Shown one piece after another: positions 7,709 to 17,009 of a DNA stretch of 64,000 bases. Both the position numbers and the translations under genes were made by a program. Every line of letters begins with the position of its first letter. The first letter of the stretch is position 1. The notes beneath the pieces are model-generated. The model saw nothing but the letters and a program-made list of their open reading frames with translations, did not search any database and had not been told where the DNA came from. Source of the DNA: Agaribacterium sp. ZY112 (GTDB taxonomy: Bacteria > Pseudomonadota > Gammaproteobacteria > Pseudomonadales > Cellvibrionaceae); assembly GCF_041346925.1 (NCBI RefSeq), contig NZ_CP166840.1, positions 558,001 to 622,000 of the forward strand. Direction: 5' to 3'.

Positions 7709-7829
7709 TTATAACGCCGCGTTAACGGGCCGTAACGTAGTTGATTAATATGTGCTATTTAAGCACATATTAAGCGACGCAGTGAAGGTCCAGCCAGCTT
7801 GCCGGCGAGCGTTGAACGCTTTGTTATAC
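7709..7829 (-). repeat. attC site 13
   Basis: 121 bp, GTATAAC to GTTATAA on the gene strand. Nearly identical to the attC at 3109-3229. Confidence 0.9.
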
Positions 7830-8133
7830 GAGCACTTGCCTAGCCTTAAGTTGGCAGGCTGGTTAATAAAACATGCCCCAATGACCTGCCCGAGCGCCTC
7901 AGCGCGATACACTGAACCAGATTAACGGTATTTCTAGAATAGTAATTTAAAGTAGATCAAATGGCACTGACACAAGTGGGCTTTGCTGATGTTAAAACAG
8001 AGCGCCTACGGAACTGAAAGAAAAGTATTAACTTAGAATTTGGTATTTAGGCCGTAGATGTCGTGATGGGTATTTTTTTAGCTTAGAGGCGATGAGCCTT
8101 AGCTTAAGCCCACGATCAAAAATGCACCGTAAC
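7830..8133. other. ORF-less integron cassette
   Basis: About 300 bp without a plausible ORF on either strand. The core sites (GTTATAC at 7823-7829, GTATAAC at 8134-8140) are perfectly complementary, so this is a genuine cassette. I see no clear terminator or tRNA-like fold. A regulatory RNA, a promoter carrier or a decayed gene are all possible. Confidence 0.6.
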
Positions 8134-8251
8134 GTATAACGCCGCATTTAGCTGCACCGTAAGTGGAGCCTGATTTTGGCATACAATTGAGCGAAGCGAA
8201 ATGCCAAAATTAGGCGGAACTTACAGTGTCAGATAGAATGCTTTGTTATAT
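8134..8251 (-). repeat. attC site 14
   Basis: 118 bp, ATATAAC to GTTATAC on the gene strand; stem ATTTTGGCAT/ATGCCAAAAT and outer arms around CACTGT. Confidence 0.85.
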
Positions 8252-8596
8252 TTATTTCAGCACGCTAAACCAACGCAAAATTGGTGAGTTATGAATAGGG
8301 TCGCAGTCGTCGAAACTCGAAACTTTCACACTTTTATCTGTAGCCAATGCGCTTAAAGCCACAGAGCACATAACATTACCTACAGATTTATCTAAATATA
8401 CTATGCCTCGTGTTTTGTTAGTGCACGCACTAGGCAACACGGAATCAAAATAGATGACACAATGATTTTGAGCAAAATCAGAGGTTTGTGAATAGCCACC
8501 GACTTCTGTTACCTTTTTAATTATGCCATCAAATCTTTCTCCGAACGCCAGCCCGCTGAAGACAGAAACTGCTAATACAAATACAACCTTTATCAT
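8252..8596 (-). CDS. cassette protein, small secreted protein (Cys family)
   Basis: 114 residues with a signal peptide (residues 1-19, LAFGE). The mature part contains FDGIIKKVTEVGGY, Cys residues in NHCVIYF and SACTNK, the CSVALSALATDKSVKV helix-strand and FDDCDP. The last part aligns by eye with the proteins at 953, 2742 and 7391. Likely periplasmic. GAGG lies about 13 bases before the ATG. Function unknown. Confidence 0.7.
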   Translation of the reverse strand: MIKVVFVLAVSVFSGLAFGERFDGIIKKVTEVGGYSQTSDFAQNHCVIYFDSVLPSACTNKTRGIVYLDKSVGNVMCSVALSALATDKSVKVSSFDDCDPIHNSPILRWFSVLK

Positions 8597-8626
8597 CTTG
8601 ATTTATACCTCGAATTATCCAAATAA

Positions 8627-8720
8627 ATATAACGCCTAAAGCAGCGGCCGTAGTGTAGGCGCGAAGCGCCGAAACGGAGGTCCAGCCCCGAAGGGGCGAT
8701 GCTGGCTTTACTTGTTATGT
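8627..8720 (-). repeat. attC site 15
   Basis: 94 bp, ACATAAC to GTTATAT on the gene strand. Short form, with stems GGCGCG/GCGCC and CCCCG/GGGGC near 8659-8697. Confidence 0.82.
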
Positions 8721-9067
8721 GATTGCTTTGGTTCACTTAGTGCTCCACTGAAAATATCCACGACAACTGGGCTAGCATAATGTTGAGACGGAATTTTTTT
8801 AGGAAAATCTCTAAATATTAGGTACTTTCCTTCGTCCAAGTACACGAATATTTGATAGTACTTACTATCAATGTATTCTTGTTTCGTAACTTCACTCGAT
8901 GGATTTCGCAACTTAAATGATTGATAAAAATATGGTCGCGCTATATCTATAGCACTCTCAACTGATATTGCGAACCCATTTCTTTCGGCGCCCATATATA
9001 TAGGGCTTCCAGCATGACTGAAAGATGAAATTAAGAGAATAAGTAACACCAATATCTTGGATTTCAT
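8708..9067 (-). CDS. cassette protein, secreted, unknown
   Basis: 119 residues from the ATG at 9067, chosen because it begins a signal peptide (MKSKILVLLILLISSFSHAG) and AGAAC precedes it; an upstream in-frame codon lies inside the attC. The mature protein has an AISVESAIDIARPYF segment and a YYQIFVYLDEGKYLIFRD strand pair, recalling small PepSY-like folds, but no family is certain. The stop codon lies within the attC. Confidence 0.68.
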   Translation of the reverse strand: MKSKILVLLILLISSFSHAGSPIYMGAERNGFAISVESAIDIARPYFYQSFKLRNPSSEVTKQEYIDSKYYQIFVYLDEGKYLIFRDFPKKIPSQHYASPVVVDIFSGALSEPKQSHNK

Positions 9068-9085
9068 TTTTCGTTCTCGATTTTC

Positions 9086-9203
9086 ACATAACGCCGCCGT
9101 CACTGGACAGCGGTCTGTAGTTGTAATTTATGTTAACGAAGCGGCAGCGAAGTGCATAAATTGCAACGAAGGACTGCTGTTCCGGTGCACGGCTTTGTTA
9201 TAC
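9086..9203 (-). repeat. attC site 16
   Basis: 118 bp, GTATAAC to GTTATGT on the gene strand; central stem AATTTATG/CATAAATT. Confidence 0.86.
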
Positions 9204-9842
9204 AAGTCTTCCAGATACAGCTTCAAGGAACATATCTCCCGCTTTAGTTCTCACCAGAATCCGTAAATTTTTATGTTCTGGTGTATTTATTACATCAGCT
9301 AATTTTAATTGACATAATAATGTACAAGAATTACTCCAAGGTTGAGGCGAGGAATCGGGATAAATAACCCACTCATCAACTAGATCTTGCGCTCCATGCT
9401 GATGATATTTTGAGTATTCTGTTCGTGAAGTAATTGAATCAAGCAAAATAGCATCGTCTCTACCTAGATTTGATAATGTATTTGAAAAGCTTGGATTAAT
9501 TGGCTTATTTGATAGTTGGCATGATAAAAGGTTGATCCACATTTCACTTAAGACTTCATCAGTTTCTTTTGATGCTTCATCTAACGCAACAATAAAACTT
9601 TTAGGGTGGTCAAGCGGTTCAATTTTATCAACTTTACTACATGCCCTTTCTAGAGCATGCACAGCTAATGCTTTCTCAATAGCCACCATATTATCAAACC
9701 GCTGCCTAATATATCTCCCCAAGCCATCCGTAGTTTCTGTCACTGGCGCAATCAACTTCTGGAAAGTCTTCAAACTAACATCCGTTGCTTGTAAATACAC
9801 TTCTTCAGGCACTTTTTCTGCAAGTTTCTCTAAAGCTGACAT
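9198..9842 (-). CDS. cassette protein, possible Abi-alpha (DUF4393)
   Basis: 214 residues, cytosolic. The order of segments (Gly/Arg helix near TTDGLGRYIRQRF, a long helix AIEKALAVHALERA, then SEMWINLLSC, then a C-terminal strand-rich part TKAGDMFLEAV) resembles the DUF4393/Abi-alpha proteins, some linked to abortive phage infection. AGGGA six bases before the ATG gives a good start. It is the largest cassette gene in the array. The assignment is from memory of the family pattern and needs a profile search. Confidence 0.72.
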   Translation of the reverse strand: MSALEKLAEKVPEEVYLQATDVSLKTFQKLIAPVTETTDGLGRYIRQRFDNMVAIEKALAVHALERACSKVDKIEPLDHPKSFIVALDEASKETDEVLSEMWINLLSCQLSNKPINPSFSNTLSNLGRDDAILLDSITSRTEYSKYHQHGAQDLVDEWVIYPDSSPQPWSNSCTLLCQLKLADVINTPEHKNLRILVRTKAGDMFLEAVSGRLV

Positions 9843-9865
9843 CGATTTCCCTAAGATGATTCTTT

Positions 9866-9969
9866 GTATAACGCCCGGCTCAGCTGCCGGAACGGAGTTG
9901 ATTAATATGTGCTATTAAAGCACATATTAAACGACGCAGTGGAGGTCAGACTGCAGCCGCTTGTTATGA
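9866..9969 (-). repeat. attC site 17
   Basis: 104 bp, TCATAAC to GTTATAC on the gene strand; stem AATATGTGC/GCACATATT. Confidence 0.88.
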
Positions 9970-9980
9970 GCTCTGGCACA

Positions 9981-10340
9981 TTACTTTGAAGCAACGACGA
10001 CAAATATTACAAAAGCCATTACAGCTACAAAAAAAACTGAAATGTCCCTTATGATTGTTATTCGGTCTTTTCGTATGGCCTGTTTTTCGACGAGAATCAT
10101 TTCTTCTTCTGACAAAGGGTTGGAAACTTTAACCTCATTTCCTTCCGCCAAACTTAGCGCTTCTCTGTGTTGTGATTCGACTAACACCCATACGCCATAT
10201 GTACGCTGCCCCCAGATAAACCTGTTTGGGTGATGACCAACTCTGGATATCCCGACAAAAGAAGGTATTCCTTCCCTTCTCAATAAGCGAGCAAACTTAT
10301 TTGCTCTATTCGGTGTCATAAAGTCGACGACTAGCTTCAT
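9981..10340 (-). CDS. cassette protein, DUF2007-like with C-terminal membrane helix
   Basis: 119 residues. The N-terminal 65 resemble the small DUF2007 signal-transduction fold: MKLVVDFMTPNRANKFARLL, REGIPSFVG, then YGVWVLVESQHREALSLA. A charged segment follows and then one membrane helix (about residues 98-117), so the domain would be tethered to the inner membrane from the cytosolic side. The role is unknown even in characterised genomes. Confidence 0.68.
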   Translation of the reverse strand: MKLVVDFMTPNRANKFARLLRREGIPSFVGISRVGHHPNRFIWGQRTYGVWVLVESQHREALSLAEGNEVKVSNPLSEEEMILVEKQAIRKDRITIIRDISVFFVAVMAFVIFVVVASK

Positions 10341-10352
10341 ATCTATGACGGC

Positions 10353-10469
10353 TCATAACGCCCGGCTCACCAGCGCCCAAACCGGAGAGCTTTTTGTGGT
10401 AAAGTAAGCGCAGCGCAACCCACAAAAAGAGCGCAGGTTTGGGCGTCTGCGTGGAGCCGCTTGTTAAGT
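10353..10469 (-). repeat. attC site 18
   Basis: 117 bp, ACTTAAC to GTTATGA on the gene strand; stem CTTTTTGTGG/CCACAAAAAG and arms GCCCAAAC/GTTTGGGC. Confidence 0.88.
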
Positions 10470-10871
10470 GCTGACCCACTCAGGGCTAACTCCTGAACGC
10501 AAATAGCCATAAATTCTTACGCCATCATTGTGCATGCAATAAGGTACACCAGATTGCCGCAATGCCGTTATTAATAATTGAGTGTTATCTTCTATTTCCG
10601 GTTTAACCAAAGCCCCTTTAGGGCGACAGATTAAAGCTCTAATGTTAAGCCACTCAATTTGCTCGCAAGCACCCATGACATGATATAGGTCAGAATCCCA
10701 GTAATCCGGGCTTGGCTCAGTTTCATCTAAGTCTTTACGTTGAAAATCTAGAGTAAACTCGATTTTCTGAAACTCTTTAAAAAGGCGATCCCATTTAGTG
10801 TTGTTTAGAACACTAGAAATATTTTCACGCTCAATATATCGCTTCAATTTCGATTTAGTATCTAGCTCCAT
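10464..10871 (-). CDS. cassette protein, possibly DUF6678-like
   Basis: 135 residues from the ATG at 10871, which has AAAGAG about seven bases upstream; a GTG six codons earlier lies in the attC edge and is less likely. The segment NNTKWDRLFKEF near residue 20 and the later CMHNDGVRIYGYL recall the DUF6678 family, a soluble protein of unknown function often found in cassettes. No catalytic motif is visible. Assignment tentative. Confidence 0.65.
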   Translation of the reverse strand: MELDTKSKLKRYIERENISSVLNNTKWDRLFKEFQKIEFTLDFQRKDLDETEPSPDYWDSDLYHVMGACEQIEWLNIRALICRPKGALVKPEIEDNTQLLITALRQSGVPYCMHNDGVRIYGYLRSGVSPEWVST

Positions 10872-10887
10872 ACTCGACTCTTTAGGC

Positions 10888-11007
10888 ACTTAACGCCGCT
10901 ATAAAAGGCCGGAGCTGTGACGATTGTTTTGTGCTATCAAGCACAAAACGAGCGTTGCAGCGGAGGTCCAGCCAGCATGCTGGCGATTTTTGATCGCTTT
11001 GTTATGC
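10888..11007 (-). repeat. attC site 19
   Basis: 120 bp, GCATAAC to GTTAAGT on the gene strand; central stem GTTTTGTGCT/AGCACAAAAC minus one base. Confidence 0.88.
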
Positions 11008-11358
11008 ATTTTTTAATGCCTCAACCAATAAAGGTTTAGTGTGCTTCTCTACGGGATCACAGCCATCTTGATGATCATATTCGCCCTGGTCAAATGCCTC
11101 ATATATTGCGTAGCAAGGCTCTACCAAAGGAGCTTTGTTTTCCATTATATAATCCAGCATTACAGGCCAAACACCGTTAATCGCAAAATCCGCATCGCTA
11201 AAAGATATTTGACCACTCATAAAGCCTTTAGCAAGATAAATTGAAACCAAATTAAACAGCTCGGGAAGTTCAATATTCATCTCACTTGCGCAAGAATGAT
11301 AATCTCCATTTTCTTCTTTATCCGCTATTATTTTATCGATAAGTGTTTCAATTTTCAT
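11002..11358 (-). CDS. cassette protein, small acidic protein of unknown function
   Basis: 118 residues from the ATG at 11358; the upstream in-frame start lies inside the neighbouring attC and is rejected. Strongly acidic, mostly helical (IETLIDKIIADKEENGDY; FNLVSIYLAKGF), with a His/Asp-rich stretch YDHQDGCDPVEKH near the end. Soluble, no family recognised. Confidence 0.65.
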   Translation of the reverse strand: MKIETLIDKIIADKEENGDYHSCASEMNIELPELFNLVSIYLAKGFMSGQISFSDADFAINGVWPVMLDYIMENKAPLVEPCYAIYEAFDQGEYDHQDGCDPVEKHTKPLLVEALKNA

Positions 11359-11364
11359 TTTGAT

Positions 11365-11462
11365 GCATAACGCCTCAAACACCGGCTTGGTGAAGTTGGC
11401 GGCTTTTTTGGTACAAAAAAGGTGACAGCTTTACCAAGTCCGCGTGCTTTGACTTGTTAACC
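11365..11462 (-). repeat. attC site 20
   Basis: 98 bp, GGTTAAC to GTTATGC on the gene strand; arms ACTTGGT/ACCAAGT and stem CCTTTTTTGTACC. It belongs to the first cassette of the array. Confidence 0.86.
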
Positions 11463-11468
11463 ACTTGG

Positions 11469-11855
11469 CTACTCACGACACATACCTGTGGGCTCACCAT
11501 GTTTAAATTTCACCTTCCATTCACCGTAATCATCGCCAGTGAGTTGGAATGCAATTGTAATTTCGTTGCTTTCTATATTTTCTATTTCAAGCCACAATGG
11601 ATACCAATCTGGGCTATCTATTCCGAGATCGCGATGCTGCCCACTTTCTGTTAAGTATGATTGGGCAAGTTTTATGTAGGACTGCAATCCAGAATAGACT
11701 TCACAGACCTTATCTTTAGAAGATTCTCCAAGACCCCAGATCTCTACAGGCACCATGAACTCAAAGTCGTCTATTTGTGTAATCCAATGCGAGGGACTGT
11801 TTGGATGACGAAACAAACACTCTATGTTCTTGTAGCTTACTTGTTCTAGTTCCAT
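11469..11855 (-). CDS. first cassette gene, unknown soluble protein
   Basis: 128 residues, acidic, with several Trp in beta-like segments (FMVPVEIWGLGE; WYPLWLEIENIE; DDYGEWKVKFKHG). No signal peptide or membrane helix. This is the promoter-proximal cassette, so in a normal integron it would be the most strongly expressed. Its core site at 11869-11875 pairs exactly with its attC outer repeat at 11456-11462. No family recognised. Confidence 0.66.
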   Translation of the reverse strand: MELEQVSYKNIECLFRHPNSPSHWITQIDDFEFMVPVEIWGLGESSKDKVCEVYSGLQSYIKLAQSYLTESGQHRDLGIDSPDWYPLWLEIENIESNEITIAFQLTGDDYGEWKVKFKHGEPTGMCRE

Positions 11856-11868
11856 AACTTTGCTTGGT

Positions 11869-11922
11869 GGTTAACAATATTATTAAGTCGATAAATCCAT
11901 GTTTAAACACAGATAAATCCAT
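11869..11922 (-). other. attI-like site at the head of the array
   Basis: The core site GTTAACC (minus strand of 11869-11875) opens the first cassette. Just beyond it two direct repeats, GATAAATCCAT at 11890-11900 and 11912-11922, lie 22 bp apart, with a few further matching bases. Known attI sites have a simple core site flanked by direct integrase-binding repeats, so this is a plausible attI. No integrase gene adjoins it. Confidence 0.45.
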
Positions 11923-12158
11923 ATTTCACGCTCTTTAGCTAGCGCTCACTTTGCCTACGTAGGCAGTTACCCCTCACTTTACCATATTTTATTTTTTCAT
12001 CACTGCGTGAAAGGCGGATCGCTCCTGCATATCACTATCCACAGCTTTTTAGGTATCTATTTCTTTGCCCAAAAACAAAAAAGGCCCGCTAGCTAAACGC
12101 TGCGGGCCATTAAAGTGGAATAAGACTTATAAAGCCCGACCTAAGTCGGGCAAGGTAT
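11876..12158. other. junction between cassette array and polysaccharide locus
   Basis: About 280 bp without a gene. It holds the attI-like repeats, a perfect 14-bp palindrome TGCCTACGTAGGCA at 11952-11965, and the terminator of the GH86 gene. An integrase gene would be expected here, but I find no remnant of one. Confidence 0.6.
12077..12109 (-). terminator. Rho-independent terminator after GH86 gene
   Basis: On the minus strand, GGCCCGC and GCGGGCC arms are followed by TTTTTTG, about 50 bp after the stop codon. Confidence 0.85.
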
Positions 12159-15100
12159 TTATTGTGCGGTGAAGGTCATCTTATCGAAGAACCAGTGCCA
12201 CTTAAGAGTAGAACCTGTTGCTTCAACACGGATGGTGTGCTCACCAGCGCTAATAGCTAAGCCACTAGCAACATCATGTTCAACAAATACGTTGAGGTTA
12301 TTACCAGTGATCTCAGTTTCTGCTACAGCAACACCGTCGATGTAGATTTTCGCAGCACTATCACCAGCTTCCATTGTAGAAGCGATAAAGCTTAGGTCGT
12401 ATACACCATCAGCTGGGAAGGTAACGCTATAGTCAGCCCAACCACCAGTTAGGATATGATCAGCAAAGGTGGTTGTCCCCCAGAAAGTACGAGTAGTGAA
12501 ACCATCTTGAGTACCACCTGTTTGAGCGAAGCTTTCGCCCTCAACAACAATTGGCTGACCAGGGTTGCTTGAAGGTGCAACACTTGGCTCTACTGAAGGC
12601 TCAACGCTGGGCTCTACCGAAGGCTCAACACTTGGCTCTGGGCTAGGCTCAGAGATAGATACAAGGTTTAGACTTAGCTTGTCAGCATTCCACTGCCATG
12701 CTGAAGCACCCTGGCTCTGTACACGTAGAGTGTAAGTACCAGCAGCAATCGCTACGTTAGAGGCAACGGTTTGTGCTTCATAAGCTTCCCAGCCGCCAGT
12801 TTGGCTTAGGCCAGAAGAAGCGATCTCCACACCGTTAAGGCTTACTGCAACACCTAGCTCACCAGTCATTGGCGAAGCAACATCAAGAACAACGTTGTAA
12901 GTACCAGCTTGTGCAACTGTTACAGTGTATTCGGCATAGTCGCCTGAGGTGTTGTAGTTAATAGTGCCGCCATTAACGTTAAAGCCATTAATGGTATCAC
13001 CACCTACTGCAGCGCCATCACGGCCTGTGTTTGTATAAGCTTCTAGCTCAACCACAACACTGCCACCAACAGGAGGCGTGCTAGGTGAAGTTGAAGGCTC
13101 AACACTTGGCTCTACTGAAGGCTCAACGCTAGGCTCTACCGAAGGCTCAACACTTGGTTCTACCGAAGGCTCAACACTTGGCTCTACTGAAGGCTCAACG
13201 CTAGGCTCTACCGAAGGAATAGGGCTAGGAGTTGGGCAGTTAGGAGCACAAGCTGAAGCTTTCAATAACTGAAGACCAATCTTATCGGCATTCCACTGGA
13301 AGGCGCCAGGTGCACCAACAGATAAGATGCGTACAGTGTGAGTACCCGCACTAGGGATATTAATTGCGTTACTTATTACCGTCTCTACATGTGCATCCCA
13401 GCCAGCTGTGATAGCTAGTGGAGCAGATGCATTACTAACGCCATCGATAAGAACTTCAATACCAGAGCTCTCCATCGCAGTACCGTAACTTAGAGCAAAC
13501 TGGTAAATACCTGCATGTTCGAAGTTCCAAGTAAAGTCAGCCCAGTCACCAGTTTGGTTGTAGTTAATATTGCCAGCAGCCGTATTCACTTCAAAACCAC
13601 CAGTAGAACCACCGGTTTCGTCAAAGCTCTCGGCTTCACGCCATACCATAGTTCCTTGAGGGTTAACTACCTCAACAGAAACCGTATCGTTTAGCAGTGT
13701 GCCGTCGATGGTACCAGTGATGGTTGTAGTACCTTCGCTTAGGGCTACGATGTCATTACCAACCACTTCAGCAACAGCAGGGTTGCTTGAAACGTATTTC
13801 ACGTCCTGTAAAGAAGCGTTAGAAGGCTGAATATTTACCTGAATAGGTAAAGAATCACCGTTAGGCATCAAAGTACTTTCAGGTAGTAGCTCAATGCTAT
13901 CTGGCATCAATACTTCTAGGTTTACGTTAACACTGGTACGAATGCCGTTACTGGTCTCAGCTGCAACCATAACCGAACCTTCGCCTTTAGCAATCAAGTT
14001 ACCGCTTTGGTCAATTTCAGCCAAAGAAGCAGGGCTTACAGACCAAGTAACTGAACGATCAGGAGCATGAATTGGGCGAACAGCAACACTAAGCTGCTTC
14101 TCAGAACCAACATAAAGCGTACTAGGTACACCAACAATCGCCACGCTATCTGGTGTTAAAGCACTCACAGTAACAGTGGTATTTGTAGTTACGCCACCTG
14201 CAGAAGCAGTAATAGTAGTGCTACCAACACCGGTACCTGTTACAACACCGTTAGCATCAACAGATGCAACGCTTGGGTTGTTAGAGGTCCAAGTAGCAAC
14301 TTTGCTGCTTGCGTTAGCAGGAGCATAAGAAGCCGTGATCGCTTGTGACTTAGACACTTTCAAGTTAAGGCTACTTTCAGCAACACTAAGACCTGTTACA
14401 GCAACTTCTTCAGCAGCTGTTGAACGCTCGATATCGGTATCAAAATCCCAAACCTGAATCGCCATTGAAGCCAATTGGCCAGCAGGCAAGAAGCTGAATT
14501 CAACAACGTTGTTGCCGTCTGCAGCTAGGTATTCAACAGGGAAAGGGAATTCCAAAGTAGAAAGGATAAGACCGTCTTGGCCTTCACCACGCAAGTCGTT
14601 ATCAAGTGCAACTTCGTTACCATTGATGGTTAAGCTTGAACGCTCAACACCGCTTTGGCTGAAGTGGCTAAGGAAGTAAGCACCTGTAATACGCAATTGA
14701 GCTTCACCTTTAGCAGGCTTAGTCACACCATTTACGTAAGCAGTAATGTTTGAACCGTTGGCGTCAACACGATGAGGTGCTGCTGCAGCTAGAGGCTCAG
14801 CGCTGTACTTAGTTTCGTTGTTGTTAAACGAAGGATTGATTGCGCTAGCGTATTCGATATCAAGAATAATGGTTGCATCCGCGCCCACTACTAAAGACTC
14901 TGGCAAAGAAGCTAGGCTGGCATCAGCCATAATTGGCTTACCTGTACCATTGCTTACATTGTTATCAGTATCGATTGCTTCGTCTAGGTAAAGGTGACGC
15001 ATTTCAATACTCTGAATTGCATTGCCATCAATACCGGCCCAGCTCAAATCAACTTCTGTATCAACGGTTTCCATGCTGTTAACGATAACGTACAAGTGGT

Positions 15101-16694
15101 TTTCACCATTTTGATCGTTGTTGTTAACGTAAGCATCAACCTGAATATCACGGTCGCTTGAGTAGGTATCAATACGAGTACCTTCAACATCACGCCACAA
15201 TTCATACCAGTGGATCGTAGGGTTAAAGTTCCAAGTACAGTTCGTGTAAGCATCTGCCGTTGATTCACAAGTGCTGTAATCACGATCTAGGATAGACTGG
15301 CTATAAGGCTGTTCTTTGCCCAAATCACCCCATGCACCTTTTACAACAACAAAAGGTAAAGACATAGTGATGTAGTCAGGACGCTCCAAGAACTGCATCT
15401 GCATTTGTGAGAAAGGCTTTAACTTTTCCCAGCGCATACGAGCGCGGTCAATAGTCGTACCTTGAGTCTGATAAGAGCCCGTTACAGAACCAAATTCTGA
15501 AACGATGACTTCTTTCTTAGGACCAGGCACCATCTTGTCGTCGTACCACTCAAGTAAATCCATTACAGCTTCACTGTGAGTACCAGTACGTACGCTGCCG
15601 CCTTGAGTGTTCCATAGAGGCCAGTCATACAAGTGAATTGAGTAAAAATCCATGTTTTCGCCAGCGGTGTCTAGGAATTGCTTCCAAACCACATCCCACT
15701 GGTACCAGTCACGACTTGTTGCGCTGTCGTTCATGGTTTCTGAAGGACCAAACACTTCGTTGCGGATACGATCTTTTAATACTTGATTGTCGTCGCTATC
15801 GGCACCGTAGAACGCAGTCAACAAGGCTTCACCCTGTAAACGTGGCGCACCAAAGGCGGTCGCATCACCTTTATGGAAATCGTGTAGGCCCCAAGTCATA
15901 CCACCAACTTTAGGTGCTTTATCACCTAGCTTTTCACGAATGGTATCGGCCATCACGTTGTGGTAGCGGAATAACTCTTCCCAAGTATTCACGTGACCTT
16001 CAGGGCCCGTGGTGTTCATTTGCATGTCTGGCTCGTTCACAACTTCCCAGTAGTGAGGCATAGGAAGTTTGGCATCATCGCCAACATCACGCAGATAAGC
16101 TTCTTCTAGGAATGCAGCAACCCAGTCAGAGGTCTGCTCCATCGTGCGCGGACGCCAAGGGTTTTCAGACTCTTCCGCAGCGGTAAACCAACTGTAGGTA
16201 GACCAGTTAGGAAAAGCGGGGTGAGGCTGAGTCGCACCGATCATGTAGTCTGTGCGATCAAAGTATTCTTGTGCATCTTCATACTTGCTTTGAAGATTAG
16301 CGTGGTAGCCGTCAACCTGTGTATTTAGGCTTTCGCGGCTGAACTCATCAAGGTGCCCCCAAGGGAACACATCGTCAGCTGCAGGTGGGCGAGTTGTATC
16401 ACCTTCGGTTTGTTTGAAGTAGTACATAGAGGTACCCGCATCGCGGCCGAAGCTCACGCCGAGTTCCATTAAGTAGTCTAACTTCTCTTTTTCGCCGATA
16501 AATTCGTTTTCGATAGGGCTAGCGTGCATGGTAATACGGCGTTCACGTTCAAACTGGTTTGCGCCATTTACAGAGTGTTTCACGTTGGCATTGATATCTA
16601 CCTGAACCTTGGCCGCAGCAGAAGTGGCCATACCACTTGCAACAACAGAACCAATGACAGCAGCTAAAAGCGCCTTTGGATGCTTGATATACAT
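12159..16694 (-). CDS. secreted multi-modular GH86 beta-agarase/porphyranase A
   Basis: 1511 residues from the ATG at 16694, chosen because GAGGG precedes it and a signal peptide (to about residue 28, SAAA) begins there; the open frame extends 26 codons further. GH86 enzymes cut beta-1,4 bonds in agarose or porphyran. The catalytic domain (about 30-620) has WEVVNEPDM with acid/base Glu221 and VIVSEFG with nucleophile Glu400. Three Ig-like Big_2 domains follow, then three CBM6-type modules, each pair joined by PSVEPSVEP linkers; the ladder is encoded by a 24-bp tandem repeat (13087-13215, 12577-12640). Secreted. Its paralogue lies at 46973-51541. Agar versus porphyran specificity cannot be settled by eye. 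Confidence 0.92.
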   Translation of the reverse strand: MYIKHPKALLAAVIGSVVASGMATSAAAKVQVDINANVKHSVNGANQFERERRITMHASPIENEFIGEKEKLDYLMELGVSFGRDAGTSMYYFKQTEGDTTRPPAADDVFPWGHLDEFSRESLNTQVDGYHANLQSKYEDAQEYFDRTDYMIGATQPHPAFPNWSTYSWFTAAEESENPWRPRTMEQTSDWVAAFLEEAYLRDVGDDAKLPMPHYWEVVNEPDMQMNTTGPEGHVNTWEELFRYHNVMADTIREKLGDKAPKVGGMTWGLHDFHKGDATAFGAPRLQGEALLTAFYGADSDDNQVLKDRIRNEVFGPSETMNDSATSRDWYQWDVVWKQFLDTAGENMDFYSIHLYDWPLWNTQGGSVRTGTHSEAVMDLLEWYDDKMVPGPKKEVIVSEFGSVTGSYQTQGTTIDRARMRWEKLKPFSQMQMQFLERPDYITMSLPFVVVKGAWGDLGKEQPYSQSILDRDYSTCESTADAYTNCTWNFNPTIHWYELWRDVEGTRIDTYSSDRDIQVDAYVNNNDQNGENHLYVIVNSMETVDTEVDLSWAGIDGNAIQSIEMRHLYLDEAIDTDNNVSNGTGKPIMADASLASLPESLVVGADATIILDIEYASAINPSFNNNETKYSAEPLAAAAPHRVDANGSNITAYVNGVTKPAKGEAQLRITGAYFLSHFSQSGVERSSLTINGNEVALDNDLRGEGQDGLILSTLEFPFPVEYLAADGNNVVEFSFLPAGQLASMAIQVWDFDTDIERSTAAEEVAVTGLSVAESSLNLKVSKSQAITASYAPANASSKVATWTSNNPSVASVDANGVVTGTGVGSTTITASAGGVTTNTTVTVSALTPDSVAIVGVPSTLYVGSEKQLSVAVRPIHAPDRSVTWSVSPASLAEIDQSGNLIAKGEGSVMVAAETSNGIRTSVNVNLEVLMPDSIELLPESTLMPNGDSLPIQVNIQPSNASLQDVKYVSSNPAVAEVVGNDIVALSEGTTTITGTIDGTLLNDTVSVEVVNPQGTMVWREAESFDETGGSTGGFEVNTAAGNINYNQTGDWADFTWNFEHAGIYQFALSYGTAMESSGIEVLIDGVSNASAPLAITAGWDAHVETVISNAINIPSAGTHTVRILSVGAPGAFQWNADKIGLQLLKASACAPNCPTPSPIPSVEPSVEPSVEPSVEPSVEPSVEPSVEPSVEPSVEPSVEPSTSPSTPPVGGSVVVELEAYTNTGRDGAAVGGDTINGFNVNGGTINYNTSGDYAEYTVTVAQAGTYNVVLDVASPMTGELGVAVSLNGVEIASSGLSQTGGWEAYEAQTVASNVAIAAGTYTLRVQSQGASAWQWNADKLSLNLVSISEPSPEPSVEPSVEPSVEPSVEPSVAPSSNPGQPIVVEGESFAQTGGTQDGFTTRTFWGTTTFADHILTGGWADYSVTFPADGVYDLSFIASTMEAGDSAAKIYIDGVAVAETEITGNNLNVFVEHDVASGLAISAGEHTIRVEATGSTLKWHWFFDKMTFTAQ
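12577..12640 (-). repeat. 24-bp coding repeat, second linker of GH86 A
   Basis: Short run of the same 24-bp unit encoding PSVEPSVE, between the second and third CBM6 modules. It is homologous to the longer run at 13087-13215 in the same gene. Confidence 0.75.
13087..13215 (-). repeat. 24-bp coding repeat, first linker of GH86 A
   Basis: About five copies of a 24-bp unit encoding PSVEPSVE between the first and second CBM6 modules. Copies differ only at silent positions. Such runs change length by slippage or recombination, which would vary linker length. Confidence 0.85.
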
Positions 16695-17009
16695 ATGTCC
16701 CTCAACATTATTTTTATTTTCAGAGCAATTACTTGCCTGAGGCATAGAGCGGGTCTTTGACCTCTTCTCCACTCACCGAGAGCTCGGTGTCCGACTCCTT
16801 ACCAGCTCGCCTTCCTTTATTTTTATGCTGCTAGCTGGCTAATGCGGTACATGCAAAGCATGGTGTATTACCGCGTGAACATTTCTAATCCCACCGAAGC
16901 AACACCGCACCTCAACGATAAAAGAAATTTGATCAGGCCTTATACTAGACCTCTTAACAATGGCGTCGAGTATGAGTTTTTATTTAGGTATAAGACACTC
17001 GCCCATAAA

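Noticed and set aside
11876-12158. Integrase gene at the array head
   Set aside because: Searched by eye in both directions; only direct repeats, a palindrome and a terminator are present, and the next gene is GH86.
13078-13272. Plus-strand ORF of TEGSTLGS repeats
   Set aside because: Antisense shadow of the PSVEP linker repeat of GH86 A.
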